Shown here in pieces: positions 9,556 to 17,641 of a DNA stretch of 44,967 nt. The stretch is from a virus. The notes beneath the pieces were generated by a model. It saw only the letters and a list, made by a program, of their open reading frames with translations, had not been told where the DNA came from and did not search any database. A program made the translations under genes and the position numbers. The stretch is from the IMG/VR virus record IMGVR_UViG_3300017770_000030, positions 1-44,967 of that record; one strand, written 5' to 3'. The stretch's first letter is position 1; the number at the start of each line of letters is the position of its first letter.

Positions 9556-11031
9556 TTAAAAAAATGATGCGATTTGAAGTCCAATATTTGCTACATCACC
9601 AACATCATTCCAAACACTGGTTTTACCCATTGCACCTTTAACAGGCTTAGGAGGATCAGATGGTGCAAGTGGCATTGCAAGTTGAGTCGTCGGTGTTTTA
9701 ATTGGTTTAGGTAATGGAATAGGCTTCTTCGGTTTCTGTGGAATTTTCCCTTGTGCAGCAAGGTTAGCTGCGAACTCATCTAACTTAATTTTATCTTTGT
9801 CAGCTATGAACTGGTTTTTAGCAGAATCATAGGTAGTTTTTACCTTACTCTTGTCTTGTTCGAAACGTAAGGTATCGAACCTTTCTTTAGTTCTTAATTT
9901 CTTAATCTGAATCTTAGCGTCATCAAACGTTTTGTTTTTCTGCGCTGTGCTGCGTTTTGATGCAAATCCTAATTCTTTAAGATTTTGCTTTAAGGCTCCA
10001 GTAAGCTTGCTAGATTGTATATTAAGTTTATCAAGCTTTCGATCTTTAGTTAATCTTCCAAGTTCTTTATCTGCTTTTAAAATCTCTCTATCCTTAGTTT
10101 TTAAATTAATTTGATAACCTCTTGTGCCTCCAATAGATGTTTCTGCAAGATCTTTATCTTCTTTGGCGAATACTAAATCATCAACCAATTTTGCTTGAGT
10201 CCGACCATACTCTGCAAGGGCACTTGTAGCCTCACGTTCAGCACTAAGACCTTCTCTACCAGCAGACCTAGCTGTTCCTTCTGCTTTTTCGCGTGCGATT
10301 AACGCATCAATACGCTGATTAAAATTAGGGACCTGAGCTTTCTCATATGTACGATTAGCTGCTTCTACATCCCAACCTGATTTATCTTCGAGAAAGGTGA
10401 TATCATCTTCAAGTTTGTCATAAGTATAATCTAATTTTTTTTGATCTTGCTCGAAGGAATCTTTTGTAAATGTTTTTTCTTGAGTAATATCTTTTTGATC
10501 TTTGCGGTTATTAAAACGAGCAAACTCTTTTTGAGATTTTATTTCTTCTTGATTTATATTATCTGTTTTCCTAGCAAAATCTTTAGTGTTACCAACTAAC
10601 TCTTTGTCAAATTTTATGTTTTTTTTGTTTTCTTTTTGATCATTCTTTAAATCTTGAATACCAAAAGTCTTTGAAATCAATGCTTCTTCTTCTGCTCTTG
10701 TAGCAGATTCTAAAGCTAATGCACCAGACATAGAATTCAATTGAGTCTGTGCTTTATAGTCTTTGAGACTTTGTTTATAGGATTTCTTATCTAACTTATA
10801 TTGTTTATTCTGAAGTTTCTTTTGAGATTTATAATCTTGTTTCTTGATTTCATCTTTATATTTGGCTTGTGTATCAAGGTTCGCCTGCTGTAATTTTCTA
10901 TCTAAAACTGCTTTGTCGAACTTTGCATCATTCTCTTGAATCTGATAATCTCGAAACTGTCTATCATATCTAAACTGTTTTTTTACCTGCTTGTTAGCAT
11001 CCTTAATTTTATCATTACTAAACCAGCCCAT
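9556..11031 (-). CDS. gp14-like internal core protein
   Basis: 491 residues, rich in Lys, Asp, Gln and Arg, and almost entirely predicted helix or coiled coil (many heptads between residues 10 and 400, e.g. KQDYKSQKKLQNKQYKLDKK). The C-terminal about 70 residues are Pro/Lys-rich (KPKKPIPLPKPIKTP) and end in a hydrophobic tail (NIGLQIASFF). Synteny between tail tube B and the gp15-like protein identifies it as the third internal or ejected core protein. It is much longer than T7 gp14 (196 residues). Confidence 0.6.
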   Translation of the reverse strand: MGWFSNDKIKDANKQVKKQFRYDRQFRDYQIQENDAKFDKAVLDRKLQQANLDTQAKYKDEIKKQDYKSQKKLQNKQYKLDKKSYKQSLKDYKAQTQLNSMSGALALESATRAEEEALISKTFGIQDLKNDQKENKKNIKFDKELVGNTKDFARKTDNINQEEIKSQKEFARFNNRKDQKDITQEKTFTKDSFEQDQKKLDYTYDKLEDDITFLEDKSGWDVEAANRTYEKAQVPNFNQRIDALIAREKAEGTARSAGREGLSAEREATSALAEYGRTQAKLVDDLVFAKEDKDLAETSIGGTRGYQINLKTKDREILKADKELGRLTKDRKLDKLNIQSSKLTGALKQNLKELGFASKRSTAQKNKTFDDAKIQIKKLRTKERFDTLRFEQDKSKVKTTYDSAKNQFIADKDKIKLDEFAANLAAQGKIPQKPKKPIPLPKPIKTPTTQLAMPLAPSDPPKPVKGAMGKTSVWNDVGDVANIGLQIASFF

Positions 11032-11060
11032 TAGTTAATTCTCCTTAAAGTGTTGTAATA

Positions 11061-13127
11061 TCATGCACGTTGATAATATCTAGGTGAATATTGTCCTTCC
11101 CATGTCATGCTTAATAACGAGACAGGGTAGGGTGAGTCAGATGTTAATCGAACATCGAAATTATCATTACGTTGATGGATAGGTAGTGTGAACATACGTT
11201 CATCATCGATGGGAGCTGAATCTAATAAGTACCAGTTAGACTGTTCAATTTCACCAACATCAATAAAGTTTTGAGAACCTCTAGGTTTCAATTCAAAACC
11301 AACTGCACCTGTTTTACCCATAGCAAATTTCATTCTAGAAATTGTAAGTGATGCTGTAAAATCAGCAGGTTCACCTGTACGGTAATATAATTTAGGGAGA
11401 TCAATACTATAAGGAAATGTAAACCCAAGTTGTACTGTAGAGTTTGTCAGATCCTCATTAACAGTATAAGTAGTGTCAGTTACTTTAGTTAGTTTATAGA
11501 ACTTACCGTTACCTGAACTACCAGTGTAAGTCTCAATAGCAACAGGACCCCATTCATTATTAAGTGGATCTGATGCAGAGGAAGTTAATGTGGTAAGACC
11601 AGTCGTTGCATCATAACTCTTAGATGGAGTATGCATATAATCTAATGATGGATTTGTAAGTACCCCTTCATTAGTTTGTACAAGAGGCGAATCAGTATTA
11701 GGATTAATGTATGCAGTCAACATATTTACTTTACCATTTGCAGATACTGCTATCTGTACTGCATCCTGTTCCATAAAACATGCAATAACTTTACCTGCCA
11801 TTTCCCATCTAAACCAGGTGTTGGTTGATTGATCATTTTGATTAGTTAAAGTCCTAAAGAAATAAATATAATTTGTGGTATTATCAAACATACCAATAAA
11901 ATCATTTTGATTGCTTCTAACAATCCTGTTTAAATCTTTAGGTAACCAGGTGGTTACAATTTTACTTACGTCCTCTACAAGTGGACTGTTATTATCACCT
12001 CGTGTAAGCATAGACATGACACGAGAATAACTATTAGCTTTGGCTGTGAAGTAAATCTTTTCTTTTAATAGTACAGGTTCTACAAGTTTGTTTATCTCAT
12101 ATTGAGATATAGAGGATATAGAAGCTGTCGATGGTGTTAAGACACTTGTGTTACCTGCAGTCATTACAAACTGCTCACGGGTACCAAACAACACCAAGCC
12201 TTGTATCATAGGCTGTACAGCAAACAAGCTTACGTCATCAAGACTGCTAGCTGTTAAATCAATTGGATCAGCATCTGTTGTAGTTAGTGAGCTATTACGC
12301 CAGAAGTTAAAAAACTCCAAGGGCTGACTCATAATTACATTATCTTCTGAAAGAAAGCCTAATCTATTCTTATAAAAAAACAGGTTAGAAATTTTTTGGC
12401 CAACAAATGAAGGCTGTCTACTTGTTCCTGTATTACCGGGTACACCAGAAACCCTTGATGTCCACGGTGAAGCAGCAAATGTAAAAGTATTTAATGATGT
12501 TCTAGTTAAAATATATGGTAATGATGTAGTATCAAAACTTATATTTACTCCAGGTAGTACTGTTTCAGTCCAAGTTTGACCGTCCCATTTAATAACATAG
12601 TCATCTGCTGCTCCATCGATTCCATTAATACGATAGATATCACCAGCAGATAAGGTGTTAGCAGCTGGTAACTCAGCAAGTGTATTAACGGTACCTGTTA
12701 ACGTACCAGAAGCTGTAGCTGAACTGATAGCTACGGTCTTATCTGTATTGAGAATGAACATATTCTCTCTACGTTGTAAGACTTTAAAGTTTTCTTTTGT
12801 TGTATTTAGGTATGCTTGATTTGCACCACTGATTGTAGCCTCTACACCAGTAGCAATGTTAAATACTTTTACTGTTGAATTGTAGATGACGCCTACATAC
12901 CTTTCTTCGAAATCATTGTATCTAAATATAAACCAGTATGCAGCATCTAAATCAGAAGAGTTACCTACTTCAATATTTAATTCTGTACCTGGTCTCTTCG
13001 TTAAACCGAATGTCATATCAGGATATCCGTTAAGAATATCATCAACCATTCCTGGTGCTTTATCCTTATCAGGTTCACGGGATACACCACCAAGATAGCT
13101 TTCTATAGTTTGAGTAACAGCAGCCAT
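11061..13127 (-). CDS. tail tube (nozzle) protein B, gp12-like
   Basis: 688 residues. The N-terminus (TIESYLGGVSREPD..., then MTFGLTKRPGTE) matches the pattern of T7 gp12-type nozzle proteins, which form the distal hexameric part of the short tail. Segments such as GTREQFVMTAG and WLPKDLNRIVRSNQND in the middle are typical of the family. The gene starts one base before the stop of tail tube A and is followed by the internal core genes, the standard T7 order 11-12-14-15-16. Confidence 0.85.
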   Translation of the reverse strand: MAAVTQTIESYLGGVSREPDKDKAPGMVDDILNGYPDMTFGLTKRPGTELNIEVGNSSDLDAAYWFIFRYNDFEERYVGVIYNSTVKVFNIATGVEATISGANQAYLNTTKENFKVLQRRENMFILNTDKTVAISSATASGTLTGTVNTLAELPAANTLSAGDIYRINGIDGAADDYVIKWDGQTWTETVLPGVNISFDTTSLPYILTRTSLNTFTFAASPWTSRVSGVPGNTGTSRQPSFVGQKISNLFFYKNRLGFLSEDNVIMSQPLEFFNFWRNSSLTTTDADPIDLTASSLDDVSLFAVQPMIQGLVLFGTREQFVMTAGNTSVLTPSTASISSISQYEINKLVEPVLLKEKIYFTAKANSYSRVMSMLTRGDNNSPLVEDVSKIVTTWLPKDLNRIVRSNQNDFIGMFDNTTNYIYFFRTLTNQNDQSTNTWFRWEMAGKVIACFMEQDAVQIAVSANGKVNMLTAYINPNTDSPLVQTNEGVLTNPSLDYMHTPSKSYDATTGLTTLTSSASDPLNNEWGPVAIETYTGSSGNGKFYKLTKVTDTTYTVNEDLTNSTVQLGFTFPYSIDLPKLYYRTGEPADFTASLTISRMKFAMGKTGAVGFELKPRGSQNFIDVGEIEQSNWYLLDSAPIDDERMFTLPIHQRNDNFDVRLTSDSPYPVSLLSMTWEGQYSPRYYQRA

Positions 13128-13783
13128 TAATATCTATTAAGTGATTGGATAGGTTGATATGTTCTGTACCCAGATGTATGGGCATCTAGACCAAAGAATG
13201 AGTAATCACCTTGACTGGTGTCATACTCCACAGCTTGTGCTCTACAAAATTCTTCTCTTTCCTTTAGCAGTTTATACTGATTCATATCACCTGTAATTCG
13301 TGAACTACAAATAGTAGCAGCACGTGCAATAATATATGCTTGAATAGGTACTGGAGCACTCTCCCAATCAAATAGAAATATCTTATTTACGATAGGGTCA
13401 TATGACCAAGTTTTAGAATGCTGCTCTTTATCATAAAGAATAATATTGCTACCATCTTTTCTGATAACAGCATTATGATTTAAGTTTGCTACGTCATTAA
13501 CTAGATCAACTTGCAATTCATTTTTATTTAACAAAATATAATTTACTGTACCAGTAGTTGCAGATCTATTTAATTGAATATGGTTCTCCCTATTGAATGT
13601 CCAACCTTCAGCTTGAACATCTCTAGAGGTAGACACCAATGTATTCCAAGCAATCGAAACGTCCGGGTTTGATGTGTCTAGGGTAGAAACGGGAGCCTGA
13701 CCAATAGATTGGAGCAGCTCATTAACAGCTGCTAATTGTTCTGCGGAAGGTGTTGATGGTGGATTTCTCCATGAATTTGTCAT
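13127..13783 (-). CDS. tail tube protein A, gp11-like gatekeeper
   Basis: 218 residues, close to T7 gp11 (196). Features typical of this adaptor are the segment AVNELLQSIGQAPVSTLD near residue 20, TLVSTSRDVQAEGWTFNRE at about residues 48-66, and the late ITGDMNQYKLLKEREEFCRAQAVEYDTSQGDYS. It forms the dodecameric ring below the portal and controls DNA release. It lies directly after a strong terminator and directly before gp12. Confidence 0.85.
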   Translation of the reverse strand: MTNSWRNPPSTPSAEQLAAVNELLQSIGQAPVSTLDTSNPDVSIAWNTLVSTSRDVQAEGWTFNRENHIQLNRSATTGTVNYILLNKNELQVDLVNDVANLNHNAVIRKDGSNIILYDKEQHSKTWSYDPIVNKIFLFDWESAPVPIQAYIIARAATICSSRITGDMNQYKLLKEREEFCRAQAVEYDTSQGDYSFFGLDAHTSGYRTYQPIQSLNRY

Positions 13784-13807
13784 CGATAATAGTTCTCAAT
13801 AAGGATT

Positions 13808-13833
13808 AAAAAAAAGGGACCCGAAGGTCCCCT
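13808..13833 (-). terminator. intrinsic terminator between capsid block and tail block
   Basis: On the minus strand a GGGGACC/GGTCCC stem closed by a TTCG-type loop is followed by eight T residues. It lies between the 144-residue gene downstream of the capsid gene and tail tube A, which is where T7 places T-phi after gene 10. Partial termination here would give more capsid than tail protein. Confidence 0.85.
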
Positions 13834-13837
13834 TATA

Positions 13838-14272
13838 TTAAGCAGCGGTTAGAGTTAGTACGCTACCAGCAATGCCATCTACAGAGACTTTATCACCAGT
13901 TGCATAACCTTCACCATTATCTGCACGAGTTACTGTGCCATTAACTGCACCAGAACCGTTAGTAGTGAAAGTGACAATTAGTCCTGCACCAGTACCAGTA
14001 ATGTTTGTAGTTGTAGCGACAACAGCTGTTGAAGCAGGGCCACCACTACCAGCTGTTGTGATAGTAGGGGCTCCACTAACATCATGATCAACGACAGTAC
14101 GACCACCGTTGAGCAGAGTTGCAGATCGACCTTCGAGAAGGCCACTATTTGTAGGAAGATCGTATCCATTCATACGACCAGTTGTTGTAGAGTAAACACT
14201 AGAATCAGCGATGGCACTACCACCGTATTGTTTCTGAGTTTTAGCTACAGAGTAAGCTTTAATTGTTGCCAT
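13838..14272 (-). CDS. capsid-associated hypothetical protein
   Basis: 144 residues, not recognised by family. The sequence is low in charge and rich in Thr, Gly, Ala and Ser. The C-terminal half (about residues 88-144) has a beta-rich pattern GTGAGLIVTF...ADNGEGYATGDKVSVDG that recurs in phage virion decoration and fibre proteins. It is transcribed with the capsid gene and followed by a terminator, so a high-copy head or decoration protein is a reasonable inference. Confidence 0.5.
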   Translation of the reverse strand: MATIKAYSVAKTQKQYGGSAIADSSVYSTTTGRMNGYDLPTNSGLLEGRSATLLNGGRTVVDHDVSGAPTITTAGSGGPASTAVVATTTNITGTGAGLIVTFTTNGSGAVNGTVTRADNGEGYATGDKVSVDGIAGSVLTLTAA

Positions 14273-14275
14273 TAT

Positions 14276-14461
14276 TTAGAGTCCAGTTGCGTTAGCACCC
14301 CCACCTCCCCAACAAGCAACAGTCGAAGTTGTACCGTCAGCATTTGCGCCGGACAAACGACCATACTCTTGAGGAGTAGGAGGGTTCATGGTTTCTGAAC
14401 CAACAGTTCCCATGTTATTTGTGCAAGTATCCTTGCGAAGTACACCAGGTATAAGAGACAT
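14276..14461 (-). CDS. small hypothetical protein between capsid and decoration-like gene
   Basis: 61 residues (MSLIPGVLRKDTC...), with two cysteines near the N-terminus and a Gly-rich tail (WGGGGANATGL). It starts 14 bases after the capsid stop and ends three bases before the next gene, so it is expressed with the capsid. No family recognised; a minor virion protein is possible from context only. Confidence 0.5.
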   Translation of the reverse strand: MSLIPGVLRKDTCTNNMGTVGSETMNPPTPQEYGRLSGANADGTTSTVACWGGGGANATGL

Positions 14462-14475
14462 TTATAAGGCTCCTA

Positions 14476-15516
14476 TCAAGCTGCACGCAGTTCAATCGCA
14501 CATGCAGGGTTCAGAGTACCTGCACCCATAGCCAAGCGACCAACGATGATGTCACCCTGGTACATGGTCTTAACGTCAGCACCTGTGGTCTGGACAGAAG
14601 GACCAATACCTTCAACAACAGCAGCAGCATCCTTCATGTAGATAAGTCCACAGGATGTACGGAAGTCACCGGAGTAGTCATTGTTCTCACCAGCAACACG
14701 ATCAATAGAACCAGAGTTGGAACCAGTCACCATGAATGGGAGGTTGTTAGAACGCTTGATAGAAATACCAGCGATCTCATATAGGCCATCACCTGAGTTC
14801 AAGTTACCTTGGCTGTTACCAAAGTCACGGTTCAGGATGTTGCTATCAACTTGAGAGACGAGTGCATAATACTGTCGTGGAGAAAGTACAGCAGTACGTC
14901 CATCACGAGGAATATTTTTTTCGTCCAAAATTGAAGCAGCTTCGAAGAAGGCGTCAACCAAAGACTGTGCATTGTACTGGTTGTTAGCACCAATGTTGAT
15001 GATAGAACCACCGGGCTCAGGGCCAGGAGCAGCAGTCACAGGATGTGCTTCACGTGCAGCAAGTGCAATAGTACGGAAGACTTTCTTGTCATATGCTTCG
15101 GCAAGAGCGTGTCCAATTTTCTTGGAGATCTCAGACCTAAGTGAGTAATGAGCAAGTGTCTCATCAAGGTCATAAATGAAAGCTGAACTAATCAGCAGGT
15201 CATCCATGATGATGGTCTTTTCAGCCACTGGAGGATCACCACTACCAAGAATCGGAGTTCCAGGTGTGTGGTATGAAGCATCCATACGACCAGTAAAGAT
15301 GAACTGCATCGACTTTCCATTACGGAGAGTACGATTTTGTACAGTACCTTTAGCGATACATGCTGATTCATAAGCTTTGAACATCTCACCTGAAAATAGT
15401 TTCAGATAAGTTGCGTACTTGCCAGTATCAAGGCCTCTATCGTAACCGGTAGACTTGGCGATAGAAGCGGGGTTCGAGTTTAGCGAACCAATTGGAGTAA
15501 TAGTAGCGTCAGCCAT
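14476..15516 (-). CDS. major capsid protein, gp10-like
   Basis: 346 residues, essentially the length of T7 gp10A (345). The HK97-fold capsid pattern is visible: N-terminal GLDTGKYATYLKLFSGEMFKAY, the central PPVAEKTIIMDDLLISSAFIYDLDE, the helix HALAEAYDKKVFRTIALAARE and the domain with RTAVLSPRQYYALVSQ. The ATG directly follows a T-run and lacks an obvious Shine-Dalgarno sequence. The 370-base leader upstream carries palindromes, a T-loop element and a 33-codon gene. It lies downstream of portal and scaffold as expected, but the hli-psbA moron cassette is inserted between scaffold and capsid. Confidence 0.95.
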   Translation of the reverse strand: MADATITPIGSLNSNPASIAKSTGYDRGLDTGKYATYLKLFSGEMFKAYESACIAKGTVQNRTLRNGKSMQFIFTGRMDASYHTPGTPILGSGDPPVAEKTIIMDDLLISSAFIYDLDETLAHYSLRSEISKKIGHALAEAYDKKVFRTIALAAREAHPVTAAPGPEPGGSIINIGANNQYNAQSLVDAFFEAASILDEKNIPRDGRTAVLSPRQYYALVSQVDSNILNRDFGNSQGNLNSGDGLYEIAGISIKRSNNLPFMVTGSNSGSIDRVAGENNDYSGDFRTSCGLIYMKDAAAVVEGIGPSVQTTGADVKTMYQGDIIVGRLAMGAGTLNPACAIELRAA

Positions 15517-15547
15517 TATATAAAAAAAGAGGTTTTGTTTACTTCCT

Positions 15548-15601
15548 CTTTGACGTCAAAGATATTCAATTATGTGTGGTCTATCCCACCGTCTAGACGG
15601 T
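15548..15601. promoter_or_regulatory. two perfect 14-bp palindromes upstream of the capsid gene
   Basis: CTTTGACGTCAAAG at 15548-15561 and ACCGTCTAGACGGT at 15588-15601 are both perfect inverted repeats, 26 bases apart, 32-85 bases before the capsid ATG. They could be operators for a dimeric protein or small RNA stems in the capsid leader. An AGAGG...CCTCT stem followed by seven T residues lies between them and the ATG. Confidence 0.5.
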
Positions 15602-15633
15602 CAGAGGTATCCGCGTACGGGCTCTAACCAATT

Positions 15634-15676
15634 GCTAAGGGAGGATTTGCACCTCCCAATTACAGAACTACTTAGC
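15634..15676 (-). ncRNA. T-loop hairpin element, copy 1 (capsid leader)
   Basis: On the minus strand: GCTAA, 14 unpaired bases, stem GGGAGG, loop TGCAAAT, stem CCTCCC, then TTAGC pairing back to GCTAA. The loop fits the T-loop pattern (U-G-N-R-A). The stop codon of the 33-residue gene lies inside the outer stem. The same architecture occurs at 17235-17275 and 35451-35491 with different stem sequence, which supports a structural rather than a coding constraint. Possible roles are mRNA processing, 3'-end protection or regulation of the next gene. Confidence 0.6.
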
Positions 15677-15773
15677 GGCTTTTAAGGTAAGCTACCCCGC
15701 GATACACAAGCTTCTGCTCTTTAAGAGCTTGGGCTTGCTCACGCACACGCTGACGAACTTCAACGTTTGGCAT
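15672..15773 (-). CDS. 33-residue protein with YRGVAY motif
   Basis: A tiny gene with a near-perfect Shine-Dalgarno sequence (AAGGAGG, 5 bases before ATG at 15773). The product is MPNVEVRQRVREQAQALKEQ followed by KLVYRGVAYLKSR. The C-terminal YRGVAY resembles the short DUF4278-type proteins common in cyanobacteria and their phages; function unknown. It sits between the psbA-linked 70-residue gene and the capsid gene, is preceded by a structured leader and ends inside T-loop element copy 1. Confidence 0.65.
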   Translation of the reverse strand: MPNVEVRQRVREQAQALKEQKLVYRGVAYLKSR

Positions 15774-15784
15774 AGTATCCTCCT

Positions 15785-15882
15785 TAGAGAATTGAGGGAC
15801 CCCGTTCCATGTCACCTCATGTCATGCGTCGTTTACCGAGATTGGTATCTTGTCCTGATCGACGGTATTCGATGAACGGACT
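15785..15882 (-). promoter_or_regulatory. candidate structured leader (riboswitch-like) of the 33-residue gene
   Basis: The about 100-base leader has no reading frame and carries compact blocks on the minus strand: CGTTCATC near 15873-15880, GACGCATGACATG near 15818-15830 and CATGGAACGGGG near 15800-15811. A CCCTC segment can pair with the GGAGG of the Shine-Dalgarno sequence, a usual expression platform. The CGTTCATC start and the tiny downstream peptide recall the glutamine-sensing glnA / Downstream-peptide RNA group of cyanobacteria and cyanophages, but the typical GGAAGUAGG block is not seen, so the class is uncertain. Confidence 0.4.
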
Positions 15883-15889
15883 TTTATAA

Positions 15890-16102
15890 TTAGCTAGCTA
15901 CTAGTTCAGCAGCAGCTGGTGTTCCATCTGCAGTATCACCAGCAAGGATATCGTTCTGAACGACACGTTGCGCTGATGTACCAGAGCTAGGGTTATCACC
16001 ATAACCAGTAGTTACTGGGAACCATTGGTCGCCAGTTGTTTTTACAACATACTGGACTTGAAAATCATTTGCACGGTTTTTAGGATTGTAAGCAAGTCCC
16101 AT
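15890..16102 (-). CDS. hypothetical 70-residue protein downstream of psbA
   Basis: 70 residues (MGLAYNPKNRANDFQVQYVV..., ending DTADGTPAAAELVAS), starting six bases after the psbA stop. The middle (KTTGDQWFPVTTGYGDN) looks like a small beta-strand fold; there is no signal peptide or membrane segment. The family is not recognised. Its place between psbA and the capsid leader means co-transcription with both; a minor virion protein is as likely as a photosynthesis-related one. Confidence 0.55.
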   Translation of the reverse strand: MGLAYNPKNRANDFQVQYVVKTTGDQWFPVTTGYGDNPSSGTSAQRVVQNDILAGDTADGTPAAAELVAS

Positions 16103-16107
16103 AATAG

Positions 16108-17166
16108 TTATCCGATAGTAGGAGTTTTGTATGTAGCCAGATCAAGTGGGAAGTTATGAGCATTACGCTCATGCATTACTTCCATTCCAAGTCCTGCACG
16201 GTTAAGTATGTCAGCCCAAGTAGGGACAACACGGTTCCCGTTATCGACAATGGATTGATTAAAGTTGAAGCCGTTAAGATTGAAAGCCATAGTGCTAACA
16301 CCCAAGCTAGTAAACCAAATGCCAACAACAGGCCATGCAGCCAAGAAAAAGTGGAGGCTACGTGAGTTATTAAACGAAGCATATTGAAAGATCAGTCGTC
16401 CAAAGTATCCGTGAGCAGCGACAATATTATATGTCTCTTCTTCCTGTCCAAATTTATACCCATTGTTCTGAGATACATTCTCGGTTGTCTCCCTAACAAG
16501 GGAACTTGTGACAAGAGAACCATGCATAGCACTGAACAAAGACCCACCAAATACGCCGGCAACGCCAAGCATATGAAAAGGGTGCATAAGAATATTATGT
16601 TCAGCTTGGAAGACGAGCATGTAATTGAAGGTCCCGGAAATGCCAAGAGGCATTGCATCTGAAAAAGAACCTTGTCCAAAGGGGTACACCAAGAAGACAG
16701 CAGAGGCCGCAGCTACAGGTGCGGAGTAAGCAACGAAGATCCAGGGACGCATACCTAGCCTGTAGCTAAGTTCCCATTCGCGTCCCATGTAAGAGTAAAT
16801 ACCGAGCAAGAAGTGGAAGACAATGAGTTGGAATGGTCCACCGTTGTATAGCCATTCATCGAGACTGGCTGCTTCCCAGATGGGATAGAAGTGGAGTCCG
16901 ATGGCGTTGCTAGACGGGACAACTGCTCCCGATATAATGTTATTTCCGTAAAGGAGCGATCCTGCAACTGGTTCACGTATGCCATCAATATCAACAGGGG
17001 GAGCGGCTACGAAAGCCAGGACAAAACAAATAGTTGCGGCTAGTAATGTTGGAATCATTAGGACTCCAAACCAGCCTACGTATAGACGATTATTAGTGGA
17101 TGTCACCCACTCGCAGAAGGACTGCCAGTTATTTAGTTTTTGTGGTCTTGAAAGTACAGCGGTCAT
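16108..17166 (-). CDS. psbA: photosystem II D1 protein
   Basis: 352 residues. D1 is the photosystem II reaction-centre subunit that turns over fastest in light; phage copies keep electron flow going during infection. Numbering matches cellular D1 without gaps: H118, Y161, D170, H190, H198 and H215 are all present at canonical positions. Residue 130 is Glu (GREWELS), the form linked to high-light D1. The mature end is A344, followed by an eight-residue C-terminal extension (TYKTPTIG), shorter than the 16 residues usual in cyanobacteria. The gene lies in the virion block just before the capsid leader, as in other cyanopodoviruses, and a T-loop element lies in its leader. Confidence 0.97.
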   Translation of the reverse strand: MTAVLSRPQKLNNWQSFCEWVTSTNNRLYVGWFGVLMIPTLLAATICFVLAFVAAPPVDIDGIREPVAGSLLYGNNIISGAVVPSSNAIGLHFYPIWEAASLDEWLYNGGPFQLIVFHFLLGIYSYMGREWELSYRLGMRPWIFVAYSAPVAAASAVFLVYPFGQGSFSDAMPLGISGTFNYMLVFQAEHNILMHPFHMLGVAGVFGGSLFSAMHGSLVTSSLVRETTENVSQNNGYKFGQEEETYNIVAAHGYFGRLIFQYASFNNSRSLHFFLAAWPVVGIWFTSLGVSTMAFNLNGFNFNQSIVDNGNRVVPTWADILNRAGLGMEVMHERNAHNFPLDLATYKTPTIG

Positions 17167-17234
17167 TTAAGTAATAGTTCATGGTTGGGTATGTATAATT
17201 AAGTAAGACCATTTTAAAGACTTGGCTGTCTAGA

Positions 17235-17275
17235 GCTAAGGAAGGAATTGCACCTTCCACATGAATCTATTTAGC
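17235..17275 (-). ncRNA. T-loop hairpin element, copy 2 (psbA leader)
   Basis: Minus strand: GCTAA directly after the stop of the outer-membrane-like gene, 12 unpaired bases, stem GGAAGG, loop TGCAATT, stem CCTTCC, then TTAGC. It has the same plan as copy 1, with two base-pair changes in the inner stem that keep pairing (GGGAGG/CCTCCC against GGAAGG/CCTTCC). It lies 69 bases upstream of psbA. PhotoRC-type RNA motifs are known upstream of phage psbA; whether this is one of them could not be checked. Confidence 0.6.
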
Positions 17276-17620
17276 TTAGAAGGTGTACTTCAAACCTGCT
17301 TTAGTTCCGTAGTTATTGTCAGCTTCAGCAGTCAAAACTGATACCTCTCCATAGAGAGCTAGCCGTTCACTAAGAGGTGCACTAGCACCGACTTTACCTG
17401 AGAATTCCAGATCAGAATCTGCACCATCATTAAGGACTACTGCAGGTCCTCCTTGGATATACCAGTTATCACCTTCGTATCCAACGTGATTATCAATGAC
17501 AGTAGAGCCACCGTACTCACTACCTACGAAGCCAGCATTAGCTTCGACGTTTACAAAGGGTCCAGCTTGTGCGGCACCAGCAGCGCCGAGTAGGAGTGAA
17601 GCAATAATAAGAGTTTTCAT
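17276..17620 (-). CDS. outer-membrane beta-barrel-like secreted protein
   Basis: 114 residues. It has a clear signal peptide (MKTLIIASLLLGAAGAAQA, cleavage before GPF) followed by alternating hydrophobic strands (WYIQGGPAVVL, LEFSGKVGASAP, LALYGEVSVL, KAGLKYTF) and a C-terminal Phe, the signature of outer-membrane proteins. It is too short for a classical porin and may form a small barrel or oligomer. It sits between hli-linked small genes and psbA, in the moron cassette. A possible role is envelope change during infection; this is inference. Confidence 0.65.
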   Translation of the reverse strand: MKTLIIASLLLGAAGAAQAGPFVNVEANAGFVGSEYGGSTVIDNHVGYEGDNWYIQGGPAVVLNDGADSDLEFSGKVGASAPLSERLALYGEVSVLTAEADNNYGTKAGLKYTF

Positions 17621-17641
17621 TTAAAATAATAGAGTGTTTGT

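Noticed and set aside
15602-15660. Possible tRNA from AATTGGTTAGAGC (D-arm-like) next to T-loop copy 1
   Set aside because: On the minus strand the D-arm-like string lies after, not before, the T-arm-like hairpin, and the D-stem partner GCTC is missing.
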